This document shows, one piece after another, positions 1 through 7,687 of a stretch of 15,665 nt of DNA (position 1 is the first letter of the stretch; every line of letters begins with the position of its first letter). Below the pieces are notes generated by a model that saw only the letters and a program-made list of their open reading frames with translations, was not told the origin of the DNA and did not search any database. Source of the stretch: Flavobacteriales bacterium UBA1531. GTDB taxonomy: Bacteria; Bacteroidota; Bacteroidia; Flavobacteriales_D; Sanyastnellaceae. Made by a program: the position numbers and the translations under genes. The stretch is from contig DCPZ01000099.1 in NCBI GenBank assembly GCA_002323795.1, positions 1 to 15,665 of the forward strand, written 5' to 3'.

Positions 1-266
1 ACATTGGAACAACTTCCAGAAGCCATGACCATGCCGTTTTCAATGATGATGTTCGAATTGTTGTTGTCAAACGAGCCAATTTGATCGAGATCACCGGAAA
101 ATGTAAGATTGAATATTTCTACCCCTTCACCCAAGAGAATGGACTGAACGACTTCTTGAGCAGAGAGGGATTCATCGACAATGATTTGTGCAATCGAGAG
201 GGTTGGAAAACAAACTGCAGCGATTCCAATCCAAGCAAGGTGCATCCGTGATCTTAAATATGGCAT
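1..266 (-). CDS. Secreted choice-of-anchor-L domain protein, N-terminal part
   Basis: Reading leftward from 266 gives 88 codons without a stop up to the window edge, so the C-terminus is missing. The N-terminus is a signal peptide: basic MPYLRSR, a hydrophobic stretch, then a likely cleavage site after SIA (residues 24-26). The following part contains a leucine-rich start, GVEIFNLTFSGDLDQIGSF and GMVMASGS, which matches the opening of the choice-of-anchor-L domain found in Bacteroidota exported proteins. Such proteins usually end in a T9SS sorting domain or gliding-motility-type C-terminus, but that part is not visible. A second ATG at 245 would give a shorter signal peptide with no basic n-region, so I prefer 266. 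The gene is divergent from the ABC ATPase gene. Its substrate or role is unknown; surface exposure is inferred from the family. Confidence 0.75.
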   Translation of the reverse strand, partial: MPYLRSRMHLAWIGIAAVCFPTLSIAQIIVDESLSAQEVVQSILLGEGVEIFNLTFSGDLDQIGSFDNNNSNIIIENGMVMASGSCSN

Positions 267-379
267 GTGATGTTTGTATTCCTTTGGTTGTAAATTTAAT
301 CGTGGGGATTCTGCTTGGTTGGGGCAAACAATAAATTACTCAACAAGTGCAGTTGAATATCCCGCTCTACCTTCGCAAG

Positions 380-1060
380 GTGAAAACATTGATTTCCATC
401 GAAGGGTTGCGCAAGACATATCACGTCGGATCCCAAGACGTGCATGCCTTGGATGGACTGGATTTGACCATTGATCAGAACGAATACGTCGCGCTCATGG
501 GGCCGTCAGGCAGCGGTAAGTCAACGCTGATGAATGTGCTAGGATGCTTGGATTCCCCGACTTCAGGCACCTATCATTTGAACCAGCAGAATGTGGCTCA
601 GCTGGCTGAAGACGCTTTGGCGGATATCCGCAATCGAGAAATCGGATTCGTGTTTCAAACGTTCAATTTGTTGCCACGTTACACCGCTTTGGAGAACGTG
701 GCCTTGCCTCTAATCTACGCAGGATACAGCAAAGATGAGCGCCTGGAGCGGGCTGCAGAAGTGCTTCGAACGGTGGGACTTGGTGATCGTATGGAGCATC
801 AACCCAATGAGTTGAGTGGTGGACAAAGGCAGCGCGTGGCTGTCGCTAGAGCACTTGTGAACCGGCCTTCTATCATTTTGGCTGATGAGCCAACGGGAAA
901 CTTGGATACTGCAACATCATTGGAGATTATGGCTTTGTTTGGAGAGATTCAGGCTGCGGGAAATACCGTGATTTTGGTGACACACGAGGAGGATATTGCT
1001 GCTTGTGCGCACCGCGTGATTCGCCTACGAGACGGCAAGGTCGAGTCAATAGCAGACTGA
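380..1060 (+). CDS. ABC transporter ATP-binding protein, LolD/MacB/FtsE type
   Basis: This is a single nucleotide-binding domain of 226 residues with every expected motif: Walker A GPSGSGKS (41-48), Q-loop Gln93 in FVFQTFNLLP, signature LSGGQRQR (145-152), Walker B IILADEPTGNLD (165-176) and H-loop His202. The LADEPTGNLD and FNLLP sequences are typical of the LolD/MacB/FtsE branch, which powers lipoprotein release, tripartite efflux or division-site permeases from the cytoplasmic face. No permease gene is beside it, so the partner and substrate are unknown. I chose the GTG at 380 because the protein then begins MKTLISIEGLRKTY, like family members. The reading frame also has a GTG at 347 that would add 11 residues of no recognisable character. 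No clear Shine-Dalgarno precedes either start. Confidence 0.9.
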   Translation: MKTLISIEGLRKTYHVGSQDVHALDGLDLTIDQNEYVALMGPSGSGKSTLMNVLGCLDSPTSGTYHLNQQNVAQLAEDALADIRNREIGFVFQTFNLLPRYTALENVALPLIYAGYSKDERLERAAEVLRTVGLGDRMEHQPNELSGGQRQRVAVARALVNRPSIILADEPTGNLDTATSLEIMALFGEIQAAGNTVILVTHEEDIAACAHRVIRLRDGKVESIAD

Positions 1061-1161
1061 TTCACCGGAGAATTGTTGATTTCTGTGAAGGGGGAGTATC
1101 CTGTTGCGCCTTCCGTGACGTTTCTTTGTAGAAGGAATAAACCCAACAGATCAGAGCAATA

Positions 1162-2592
1162 ATGCAGCGAGAACGGATTGTAAACCTGCGCGATGAAGCG
1201 CAAATTGGAAAAACCGTGTTGGTACAGGGTTGGGTGAGAACTTTTCGCAATGACCAGTTTATTGCCCTGAATGATGGCTCATGCGTGGGGAATTTGCAGC
1301 TCGTCATCGATCGCGATGCTACTTCGGATGAGATTAAAAAGCGCTTAAATACGGGAGCCGCCATTCAGGCTGAAGGGCTGATCGAATCATCTCAAGGCGG
1401 AGGGCAGTTGACAGAACTGAAGGTCTCATCGTTGGAAGTGCTGGGCGAGGCTGATCCGGACGAATTCCCCATCCAAATGAAGCGCCATTCGTTAGAATTC
1501 TTGCGCGAAAAAGCGCACTTGCGTTTCCGAACCAGCACGTTTGGTGCGGTGTTTCGAGTGCGGCACGCGCTAAATTTCGCGGTACACCGCTTTTTCACGG
1601 AGGGCGGATTTTTCCAGATGCATACTCCGATCATCACGGGGAGCGATGCCGAAGGAGCTGGTGAGATGTTTCAAGTGACCACCTTGGACTTGAATGACAT
1701 ACCAAAAAACGAAGCAGGTGAAGTGAATCACGAGCAAGATTTCTTTGCCAAGCCCTCGAACCTCACAGTTAGCGGACAGTTGGAGGCCGAACTTGGTGCC
1801 ATGGCCCTCGGGCAAGTCTACACGTTTGGCCCCACTTTCCGAGCTGAGAATTCAAATACATCAAGGCACCTTGCGGAGTTTTGGATGATTGAGCCGGAAG
1901 TCGCATTTGCCGACTTGAAAGACAACATGGATTTGGCAGAGGATTGCCTGAAATTCATTTTGAAGGATGTGTTAGAACGATGTGATGAAGACCTCGCTTT
2001 TTTGGAAAATCGAGAGATGCAAGCAGAGAAATCTTTGCCTCAAGACCAGCGCCATGACACGCCTTTGCGCGAAAGATTGCAGGCAGTGGTGGACGCTCCA
2101 TTTCAACATGTGACATACACAGAAGCCATCGACTTATTGCAGCGGTCGAAGCCTTACAAGAAGAAGAAATTCAAATACCCTGTTGAATGGGGGGTGGATT
2201 TGCAAAGCGAGCACGAACGTTGGTTGGTGGAGAAGCACTTCAACGGTCCAGTGATCATTACGGATTACCCCGCTGGAATTAAAGCATTTTATATGCGTCA
2301 AAACGAGGATGGTAAGACCGTAGCTGCAATGGATGTGCTGGTTCCCGGCATTGGGGAACTCATAGGAGGCAGCCAGCGGGAGGAACGTTTGGATCGGCTC
2401 AAAGAGAAGTGCGCCGAATTCAATATTCCGGAGGATCATGTGTGGTGGTATCTGGATACCCGCCGTTTTGGGTCAGCCAAGCATGCAGGTTTTGGCATGG
2501 GTTTTGAAAGGTTGGTCATGTATGTAACGGGAATGACCAACATCCGTGATGTGATTCCTTTTCCGAGAACCCCCCAAAACGCAGAGTTTTAA
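1162..2592 (+). CDS. asnS: Asparaginyl-tRNA synthetase
   Basis: The 476-residue protein charges tRNA-Asn with asparagine in the cytoplasm, via asparaginyl-adenylate. An N-terminal OB-fold anticodon-binding domain (about residues 15-100, VLVQGWVRTFRNDQFIALND) is followed by a class IIb catalytic core. Visible core parts are a motif 1 region near 121-160, GSDAEGAGEMF (160-170), motif 2 FRAENSNTSRHLAEFWMIEPE (from 226, with the ATP-contacting Arg227) and motif 3 GFGMGFERLVMY at the start of the last 34 residues. The AEFWMIEPE form and the ending TPQNAEF point to AsnRS rather than AspRS. Length matches the family. The ATG lies about 100 bases after the ABC gene, so it may have its own promoter, but I see no clean TAnnTTTG box there. 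rpoN follows almost immediately. Confidence 0.97.
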   Translation: MQRERIVNLRDEAQIGKTVLVQGWVRTFRNDQFIALNDGSCVGNLQLVIDRDATSDEIKKRLNTGAAIQAEGLIESSQGGGQLTELKVSSLEVLGEADPDEFPIQMKRHSLEFLREKAHLRFRTSTFGAVFRVRHALNFAVHRFFTEGGFFQMHTPIITGSDAEGAGEMFQVTTLDLNDIPKNEAGEVNHEQDFFAKPSNLTVSGQLEAELGAMALGQVYTFGPTFRAENSNTSRHLAEFWMIEPEVAFADLKDNMDLAEDCLKFILKDVLERCDEDLAFLENREMQAEKSLPQDQRHDTPLRERLQAVVDAPFQHVTYTEAIDLLQRSKPYKKKKFKYPVEWGVDLQSEHERWLVEKHFNGPVIITDYPAGIKAFYMRQNEDGKTVAAMDVLVPGIGELIGGSQREERLDRLKEKCAEFNIPEDHVWWYLDTRRFGSAKHAGFGMGFERLVMYVTGMTNIRDVIPFPRTPQNAEF

Positions 2593-2604
2593 TTGAACCG
2601 AGCC

Positions 2605-4080
2605 ATGCTCAGACAATCCCTTCAACAGAAACTGCTTCAAAAGCTCTCTCCTCAGCAGATTCAGTTGATGAAGCTGCTCCAGCTTCCGACGATGGAGTTG
2701 GAAGTGCGCATCAAAGAGGAATTGGAAGCCAATCCGGCATTGGAGGAGGGGCAGGAAAAGGATGAATGGGACGAGGAGTTGACTGAGGTGGCCGGGGAGG
2801 AGGGGAACGATGCCATGGAGGAGTTTGACTTCGACGAGTACCTCGACGACGAAACACCGGATTACCGATTGAGTGCGCAAAACTACGGAGCGGATATTGA
2901 AGATAAAACCGTTCCTTTTTCGGGAGGAGCTACCTTCTTCGAGCGATTGCGCGATCAATTGGGACTCTTGGATGTAGCACCCGAAGTGCGGGAATTGTCC
3001 GAACACATCATTGGTAATTTAGATGAAGCGGGCTACTTGCGACGTGATTTGGAAAGCATTGTAAACGACCTCGCATTTACGGAAGGCATTGAAGTCGAGC
3101 GAATTGCGCTAGAAGATGCCTTGGAGGTCATCCAACGTTTGGATCCGGCGGGTATAGGAGCCCGGGATTTAAATGAATGCCTGTTGCTACAATTGAGGCG
3201 AAAGTTTGACAATGATGCAGGTTCGAAGCTTGCACGCCGGATTTCCCAGCGACTCGGGATTGAAATTTTGGAGCATCATTTCGAGTCCTTCTCCAAAAAG
3301 CATTTCGAGCGCATTCAGAAAAAATTAGACATCGATGAAGAAGCCTTGCGCGATGCTTTGGCTGAGATCACACAATTGAATCCAAAACCCGCAAATTCGG
3401 GTTCTGAATCGAGCCGTGGTTCAGCCGTGCAAATTGTTCCAGATTTCTTATTGTCGATTGAAGACAACGAATTGCGGCTTCAACTCAATCAGCGCAATGC
3501 TCCAGAACTGCGGATTTCTCCCATGTACAAAGAGATGATGGAGACGTATGCGAGTGGAGCCAAATCCAATGCACAGCAGAAAGATGCCTTGGCGTTTGTA
3601 AAACAGAAGGTAGACTCTGCGAAATGGTTTGTGGATGCGGTTGTGCAGCGGCAAAGAACATTGACAATAACCATGCAAGCGATTGTGGACCGGCAACATG
3701 CTTATTTCATGTCTGGGGATGAAACTGATCTCCGTCCAATGATCTTGAAAGACATCGCCGATGAGGTGAAAATGGACATCAGCACGGTCTCTCGTGTGGC
3801 AAATAGCAAGTATGTGCAGACGCCGTATGGCACATTCTTATTGAAGTCATTTTTCAGTGAAAGTTTGACCACTGAGACAGGAGAGGAGGTCAGTTCCCGT
3901 GAAGTCAAAAAAATCCTCGAAGAAGCAATTGACGCCGAAGACAAGCGCACGCCTCTTTCGGATGAAAAGCTAAGTAAGTTGCTCAATGACAAAGGTTATA
4001 ACATTGCGCGGCGCACCGTAGCGAAGTACAGAGAGCAGTTGGGCATTTCTGTTGCACGACTTCGAAAAGAATTGGGATGA
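2605..4080 (+). CDS. rpoN: RNA polymerase sigma-54 factor
   Basis: This 491-residue protein is sigma-54, which directs RNA polymerase to -24/-12 promoters and needs an AAA+ activator to open them. Region I (residues 1-48) is Gln/Leu-rich with the family sequence LSPQQIQLMKLLQLP. An unusually acidic linker (about 47-87) corresponds to region II. The core-binding region follows, with DPAGIGARDLNECLLLQL. Near the C-terminus are a helix-turn-helix (KDIADEVKMDISTVSRVAN) and the RpoN box ARRTVAKYR (468-476), which reads the -24 element. I chose ATG 2605; an in-frame TTG at 2593 directly abuts the asnS stop but adds only four residues not typical of the family. The spacing suggests co-transcription with asnS. 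I noticed no activator gene or -24/-12 promoter in this window, but did not search exhaustively. Confidence 0.96.
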   Translation: MLRQSLQQKLLQKLSPQQIQLMKLLQLPTMELEVRIKEELEANPALEEGQEKDEWDEELTEVAGEEGNDAMEEFDFDEYLDDETPDYRLSAQNYGADIEDKTVPFSGGATFFERLRDQLGLLDVAPEVRELSEHIIGNLDEAGYLRRDLESIVNDLAFTEGIEVERIALEDALEVIQRLDPAGIGARDLNECLLLQLRRKFDNDAGSKLARRISQRLGIEILEHHFESFSKKHFERIQKKLDIDEEALRDALAEITQLNPKPANSGSESSRGSAVQIVPDFLLSIEDNELRLQLNQRNAPELRISPMYKEMMETYASGAKSNAQQKDALAFVKQKVDSAKWFVDAVVQRQRTLTITMQAIVDRQHAYFMSGDETDLRPMILKDIADEVKMDISTVSRVANSKYVQTPYGTFLLKSFFSESLTTETGEEVSSREVKKILEEAIDAEDKRTPLSDEKLSKLLNDKGYNIARRTVAKYREQLGISVARLRKELG

Positions 4081-4718
4081 GTGCCATAAAAGTCGAATCC
4101 TTGCCGCTTTGGGCTCGCGTCGTTTCCACTGTGTTTCACCCCTTTGTCATGCCGACGGTCACACTCGTTTTGTTGTTTTTCTCAGATGGTTATTTACATT
4201 CTATGCCGCATGTTTTTGTTTACATGCTGGTGGTTGTTTTGGTCAATACGTTGGCTCCTGCCTTATCTCTTTATTTGTTGTATCGTCGTGGCTATTTAAG
4301 TGACCTGGAGATTAGATCGCGAGGTGAGCGCACACTGCCGTTCGTCATCGTTCTCGCTTATTTTACCCTCACATATGTTTTGTTGATTACGAGTCCGGCC
4401 TTGTATGTGCCCTTTGTCTACTTGGATATGTGGATTGGTCTGACGGTTTCATTGGCCATTGCTTTGGTCATTACGCGTTGGTTTAAAATCAGCATGCACA
4501 TGCTTGGACAAGGAGGTGCATTGGGCAGTATAATGGGGATTCAGGCACTACAATTGTCCCCAAATTGGGAGCTCAATGCGCTACTATTGCTCGTTGCAGG
4601 ATGTGTTGGGTTTGCGCGCATTGAATTGGCCGTGCATCGCCACATTGAAGTTTACTGCGGCTACCTCCTCGGATTTCTGGTGTGCTACCTGTCAGTAGTT
4701 CTCGGTCTCGGGACCTGA
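4077..4718 (+). CDS. PAP2-like integral membrane protein
   Basis: The 213-residue protein is strongly hydrophobic with about five or six membrane segments (near 23-36, 46-68, 87-105, 115-133, 166-180, 194-211). Between them are charged motifs resembling those of the PAP2 phosphatase superfamily: RSRGERTLP (81-88) in the place of motif 1, ISMH (138-141) in the place of PSGH, and ARIELAVHRHIEVYCGYLLG (180-199) in the place of SRxxxxxHxxxD, keeping Arg181, His187 and an acidic Glu191. This suggests a divergent lipid-phosphate phosphatase-like protein acting in the inner membrane, but the motifs are degenerate and activity is not assured. Its ATG overlaps the rpoN stop as ATGA, which implies translational coupling. 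It ends 13 bases from the convergent galE stop. Confidence 0.65.
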   Translation: MSAIKVESLPLWARVVSTVFHPFVMPTVTLVLLFFSDGYLHSMPHVFVYMLVVVLVNTLAPALSLYLLYRRGYLSDLEIRSRGERTLPFVIVLAYFTLTYVLLITSPALYVPFVYLDMWIGLTVSLAIALVITRWFKISMHMLGQGGALGSIMGIQALQLSPNWELNALLLLVAGCVGFARIELAVHRHIEVYCGYLLGFLVCYLSVVLGLGT

Positions 4719-4731
4719 GTGATTCGGGAGG

Positions 4732-5763
4732 TTAAGCTTGGGCAAGTTGCAGCTGCCATTTCCAAGCATCTCGCAAGGCCTCCTCCAAGTTGAACTCGCA
4801 GTTCCATCCCAACTCGCGATGCGCTTTCTCAGCATTTGCAAAAATTGCGACAACATCTCCAGACCGCCTCGGTCCGAATGCATAGGGGACTTCGATGCCA
4901 TTGGTTTTTTCAAATGCTGCAATCACTTCGCTGACGCTTTTACCCGTTCCCGTTCCAAGATTAAACGCTTCACATGAAGGACTGTTTGATTCTAACCACG
5001 CAATAGACGCAACATGCGCCCGTGCCAGATCCATCACGTGTATGTAGTCGCGGATGCAGGTGCCATCCTCAGTAGGATAATCGTTCCCGAATACGGTAAG
5101 CGGATTGCGAAGGCCTGCGACTGCTTGGGTGAGGTAAGGAATTAGGTTGTTTGGATGTCCAATGGGCAATTCGCCGATGTTGGCTGATTGATGAGCCCCA
5201 ATGGGATTGAAGTAGCGCAGTAAGCACGCGGAAAGGGGCATGGAGCTCTTGAACGCATCCATGATTAGACGTTCACAAGCTTGCTTGGTATAGCCATAGG
5301 GGGATTCTGCTGGAAGGATTGGAGCGGACTCATCAACTGGAATTTGATCCGGTTGACCGTAGACGGTGCAGCTGCTTGAGAATACAAGATTTGATACGCC
5401 GGACTCTGACATCGCAGCCAGGAGAGAAACGGTGGATCCAATGTTGTTTTCAAAGTAATCAAGTGGCTTTTCCGTGCTTTCACCCACAGCTTTGTAGGCT
5501 GCAAAGTGGATGACACCAGCAACTTCGCCATCAGCTGTGCAGCTTTGAAGTGCCTCCAATAGATCATTTTTTGATCGGCAGTCCAAAGAAAAGAGTTGAG
5601 GTTTGACACCTGTGATTTTAGCTATACCATCGAGGACTTCGGGTTTTGAGTTCGAAAAATCATCGATGATGACAGGTCTGTAGCCCGACTCATGTAAGGC
5701 CACAACGGTGTGTGATCCAATGTATCCCGCTCCTCCGGTAACGATGACAATCCGCTTTTCCAT
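4732..5763 (-). CDS. galE: UDP-glucose 4-epimerase
   Basis: The 343-residue protein is an extended short-chain dehydrogenase that interconverts UDP-glucose and UDP-galactose using bound NAD. The Rossmann fingerprint TGGAGYIGSH (9-18) is at the N-terminus, with Asp34-Asp35 ending beta strand 2 for the NAD ribose. The catalytic triad is visible as Ser131 in SSSCTVYG, Tyr156 and Lys160 in SPYGYTK. HFAAYKAVGES (86-96) and FNLGTGTGKSVSEV are also typical of GalE. The frame is open further upstream, but ATG 5763 starts exactly before the first strand (MEKRIVIVTGG) and lies just after a good promoter box, so the upstream part is not coding. Likely role: galactose-containing surface polysaccharide precursors or galactose use. 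Confidence 0.96.
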   Translation of the reverse strand: MEKRIVIVTGGAGYIGSHTVVALHESGYRPVIIDDFSNSKPEVLDGIAKITGVKPQLFSLDCRSKNDLLEALQSCTADGEVAGVIHFAAYKAVGESTEKPLDYFENNIGSTVSLLAAMSESGVSNLVFSSSCTVYGQPDQIPVDESAPILPAESPYGYTKQACERLIMDAFKSSMPLSACLLRYFNPIGAHQSANIGELPIGHPNNLIPYLTQAVAGLRNPLTVFGNDYPTEDGTCIRDYIHVMDLARAHVASIAWLESNSPSCEAFNLGTGTGKSVSEVIAAFEKTNGIEVPYAFGPRRSGDVVAIFANAEKAHRELGWNCEFNLEEALRDAWKWQLQLAQA

Positions 5764-5766
5764 GTT

Positions 5767-5798
5767 CAAATTTAATATAGGAATGAGAACCATTCGAA
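5767..5798 (-). promoter_or_regulatory. Putative galE promoter, leaderless layout
   Basis: On the minus strand a perfect Bacteroidota -7 box TAAATTTG occupies 5774-5767. A -33-like TTCG (consensus TTTG) lies 20 bases upstream at 5798-5795, the usual spacing. Only three bases (AAC) separate the box from the galE ATG, so the transcript would start at or very near the start codon. Confidence 0.55.
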
Positions 5799-5835
5799 GC
5801 GCAACCTTGTGTTCGGTTTTTGCGTAAATAAGAAC

Positions 5836-6153
5836 ATGGTAAATGCCCTTACAAACGCTCATTTGATGTCGATGATGCAAGGAAATACATCCTTGGTAGA
5901 TGACCTTGTGGTTCATTTCGTAAACCACACGCCGCAGCTTATTGATCGATTTGAAGTGTCACTAAATGCAGGTGACTGGAATGCGTTGTTCGGAGCAACG
6001 CAGCGACTGATGTCGAGTTTTAGGCTCTTGCAACAGACCGAAGCCATTGATTTACTGAATGCGCTCAATGAGCAACAAGTTCAGATCATGACTGTGACGG
6101 AGCGAAGTCAGTTGTGCCAGCAATTGCGGGTTGCGGTCGAGGAATTTGCTTAA
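5836..6153 (+). CDS. Hpt-like domain protein lacking the phospho-acceptor histidine
   Basis: This small acidic protein of 105 residues looks like a stand-alone histidine phosphotransfer (Hpt) domain: LVDDLVVHFVNHTPQLIDRF (20-39), then LNAGDWNALFGATQRLMSSF, which aligns with the Hpt pattern of a helix, xxGDWxxL and AHxLKGS. In the aligned position the histidine is Gln56 and the following LKGS is LMSS, so it could not carry phosphate there. It may be a degenerate Hpt used for binding only, or a helical-bundle protein that only resembles one. The first ATG at 5836 is chosen; the frame reaches back to a GTG at 5809 but those nine extra residues have no support. It is divergent from galE and 47 bases ahead of the DUF4301 gene. 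I see no response regulator or histidine kinase nearby. Confidence 0.6.
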   Translation: MVNALTNAHLMSMMQGNTSLVDDLVVHFVNHTPQLIDRFEVSLNAGDWNALFGATQRLMSSFRLLQQTEAIDLLNALNEQQVQIMTVTERSQLCQQLRVAVEEFA

Positions 6154-6188
6154 AATCTCCTTCAGAATGTAAAACACTCCTTGGGGCG

Positions 6189-6196
6189 TATTTTTG
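6189..6196 (+). promoter_or_regulatory. Putative -7 box of the DUF4301 gene, leaderless layout
   Basis: The sequence TATTTTTG is a perfect match to the Bacteroidota -7 consensus TAnnTTTG. It ends four bases (CCCC) before the DUF4301 ATG at 6201. I find no TTTG at the expected -33 position, so the call rests on the -7 box and its placement, which repeats that of galE and lpxD. Confidence 0.45.
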
Positions 6197-6200
6197 CCCC

Positions 6201-7616
6201 ATGAATTACGGTGCATATGAAAATGATACTGATGCGTTAAAGGCGCGTGGATGGACTTATGATTCTATCCGCGAGCAAGAAGCCCAACTGCGTTCAGGAT
6301 GTCAGCCTGTTGCAGCCATTGCTGCATGTAAAACGGATCATGGAATTTTCGTTTTGGATTCAGAAGCACGGTCTTTGGCGCAGGAGGCGCATAGGCAATC
6401 TCTGGATCGAGGCGCTCGCTGGGTTCGCTTCGTCCCTGGCTCCGGTGCGGCGTCTCGAATGTTTGCTGGAATGCGTGAGCCAAGAGATTCAGACGTTGAT
6501 TCGGCTCTGCAGAAGAGCGCGCAGGATTTCCCTTTTTGGTCGCAGGAACAAAAACGACAATTGGCATCGTTGCCCGCATCTCAACGTCCGACTCAAGCGG
6601 CGCATTGGATGTTGGACGCCCGTGTAGGTTGGAGTCGGCTTCCCAAAGGGTTGATCCCTTTCCATCAACAATCGGATGGAGTTTCGTTCAATTCTTTCCA
6701 AGAACATGCCAAAGAGTGGTCCTCGTTGATGGGAGATTCAGCCATGCACTTTACAGTACCTGGAGATTTTCAGGAAGCAATTGCAGCCGTATTGGCAGCT
6801 ACAGGCCATCCAAATGTGGAAACTTCTATTCAACATCAAGCGACTGATACTGTCGCACTGAGTTTGGATACCAACGAGCTAGTGCGCCATGCATCGGGTG
6901 GACTTTTGTTTCGTCCCGGAGGTCATGGGGCCTTGTTGCAAAATCTTGATGCCGTGCAAGGCGATTTTGTTTGCATTCGAAACATCGATAATGTCGTCCA
7001 AGACTCACGCATGGCGAACCGAAACGCAGAGCAGGAGATCTTGATGGGTGAATGCGTAAGACTCACTGAAGAAAGGAATCGATTGATATTCGCTCTGCAA
7101 ACCAATGGCGCTGATGCCTTGGAGGAAGTGGTCCAGTGGTTGATCAACTTTGATGAAAAAGCGCATGATCATGCGACGGATGTCAATTCTTGCTTGCATG
7201 CACTGGATCGACCTATTCGGGTTGCAGGCATGGTTAAGAATACAGGTGAGCCTGGTGGTGGTCCTTTCTGGGTCAAGCAATCAAACGGATGGATTTCTCC
7301 TGGAATTGTAGAATCTTCAGAGTTGCCAGAGGACATGAAAGGAAAAGGAACGCATTTCAATCCGGTTGATATCATCTGTAGCGTCAAACGAGCGGATGGC
7401 GAAGGAGCTTATGCATTGAACGATTTTGCGGATCGGGACATGTTTTTTACGGCACGGAAAATGTGGCAAGGTAAATCCATTCGAATCCTTGAACGTCCTG
7501 GATTGTGGAATGGAGCTATGGCTCATTGGTTGACCCGATTTGTTGAAGTTCCCAATTCTACGTTTGCTCCTGTAAAAACGGTCTTGGATTTATTGAAGCC
7601 GGAGCGCCAAGCATGA
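6201..7616 (+). CDS. DUF4301 family protein, possible sugar-1-phosphate nucleotidyltransferase
   Basis: The 471-residue protein matches what I recall of DUF4301, a family of uncharacterised proteins common in Bacteroidota. Signature stretches are WVRFVPGSGAASRMF (74-88), RLPKGLIPFH (146-155), EHAKEWSSL with HFTVPGDF (168-190), GGLLFRPGGHGALLQNL (233-249), VCIRNIDNVV (257-266), and TGEPGGGPFWVK. Several resemble UDP-sugar pyrophosphorylases of the UDPGP/AGX type: a Gly-rich loop with a basic residue, a PKG-L-P loop, a PxGHG-L motif and an F-x-NxDN motif. A nucleotidyltransferase role is therefore plausible but inferred, and the closeness to galE fits. ATG 6201 is chosen; the frame is open back to 6114, but that part overlaps the Hpt-like gene. 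It is followed by a hairpin terminator. Confidence 0.8.
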   Translation: MNYGAYENDTDALKARGWTYDSIREQEAQLRSGCQPVAAIAACKTDHGIFVLDSEARSLAQEAHRQSLDRGARWVRFVPGSGAASRMFAGMREPRDSDVDSALQKSAQDFPFWSQEQKRQLASLPASQRPTQAAHWMLDARVGWSRLPKGLIPFHQQSDGVSFNSFQEHAKEWSSLMGDSAMHFTVPGDFQEAIAAVLAATGHPNVETSIQHQATDTVALSLDTNELVRHASGGLLFRPGGHGALLQNLDAVQGDFVCIRNIDNVVQDSRMANRNAEQEILMGECVRLTEERNRLIFALQTNGADALEEVVQWLINFDEKAHDHATDVNSCLHALDRPIRVAGMVKNTGEPGGGPFWVKQSNGWISPGIVESSELPEDMKGKGTHFNPVDIICSVKRADGEGAYALNDFADRDMFFTARKMWQGKSIRILERPGLWNGAMAHWLTRFVEVPNSTFAPVKTVLDLLKPERQA

Positions 7617-7637
7617 TCGATTAACAGGTTTCGAAAA

Positions 7638-7665
7638 AAAAGGCCACCCAAGTGGGCGGCCTTTT
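7638..7665. terminator. Bidirectional intrinsic terminator
   Basis: AAAAGGCC (7638-7645) pairs with GGCCTTTT (7658-7665), continued inward by CCC/GGG across one mismatch to a four-base loop. A-runs on the left and T-runs on the right give a U-tract on either strand, so it can stop both the DUF4301 transcript and the convergent T9SS-protein transcript. Confidence 0.85.
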
Positions 7666-7687
7666 CTTATGAATATTTTGAGCGCAA

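Noticed and set aside
261..280. TGGCA...TTTGTA as a sigma-54 promoter near the left end
   Set aside because: The second half lacks the GC of the -12 element and the spacing is wrong.
2593..2604. TTG start for rpoN directly after the asnS stop
   Set aside because: It adds four residues not typical of sigma-54; the ATG at 2605 gives the usual N-terminus.
4701..4719. Hairpin GGTC-TCGG-GACC with flanking CTC/GAG at the end of the PAP2-like gene
   Set aside because: There is a bulge and no T-run on either side, and it lies inside coding sequence, so I do not call it a terminator.
5764..5928. Upstream extension of galE
   Set aside because: The Rossmann strand starts at the ATG at 5763, and the extension would cross the promoter and the start of the Hpt-like gene.
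6114..6200. Upstream extension of the DUF4301 gene
   Set aside because: It overlaps the Hpt-like gene, includes the promoter box, and encodes a Cys-rich stretch with no family match.
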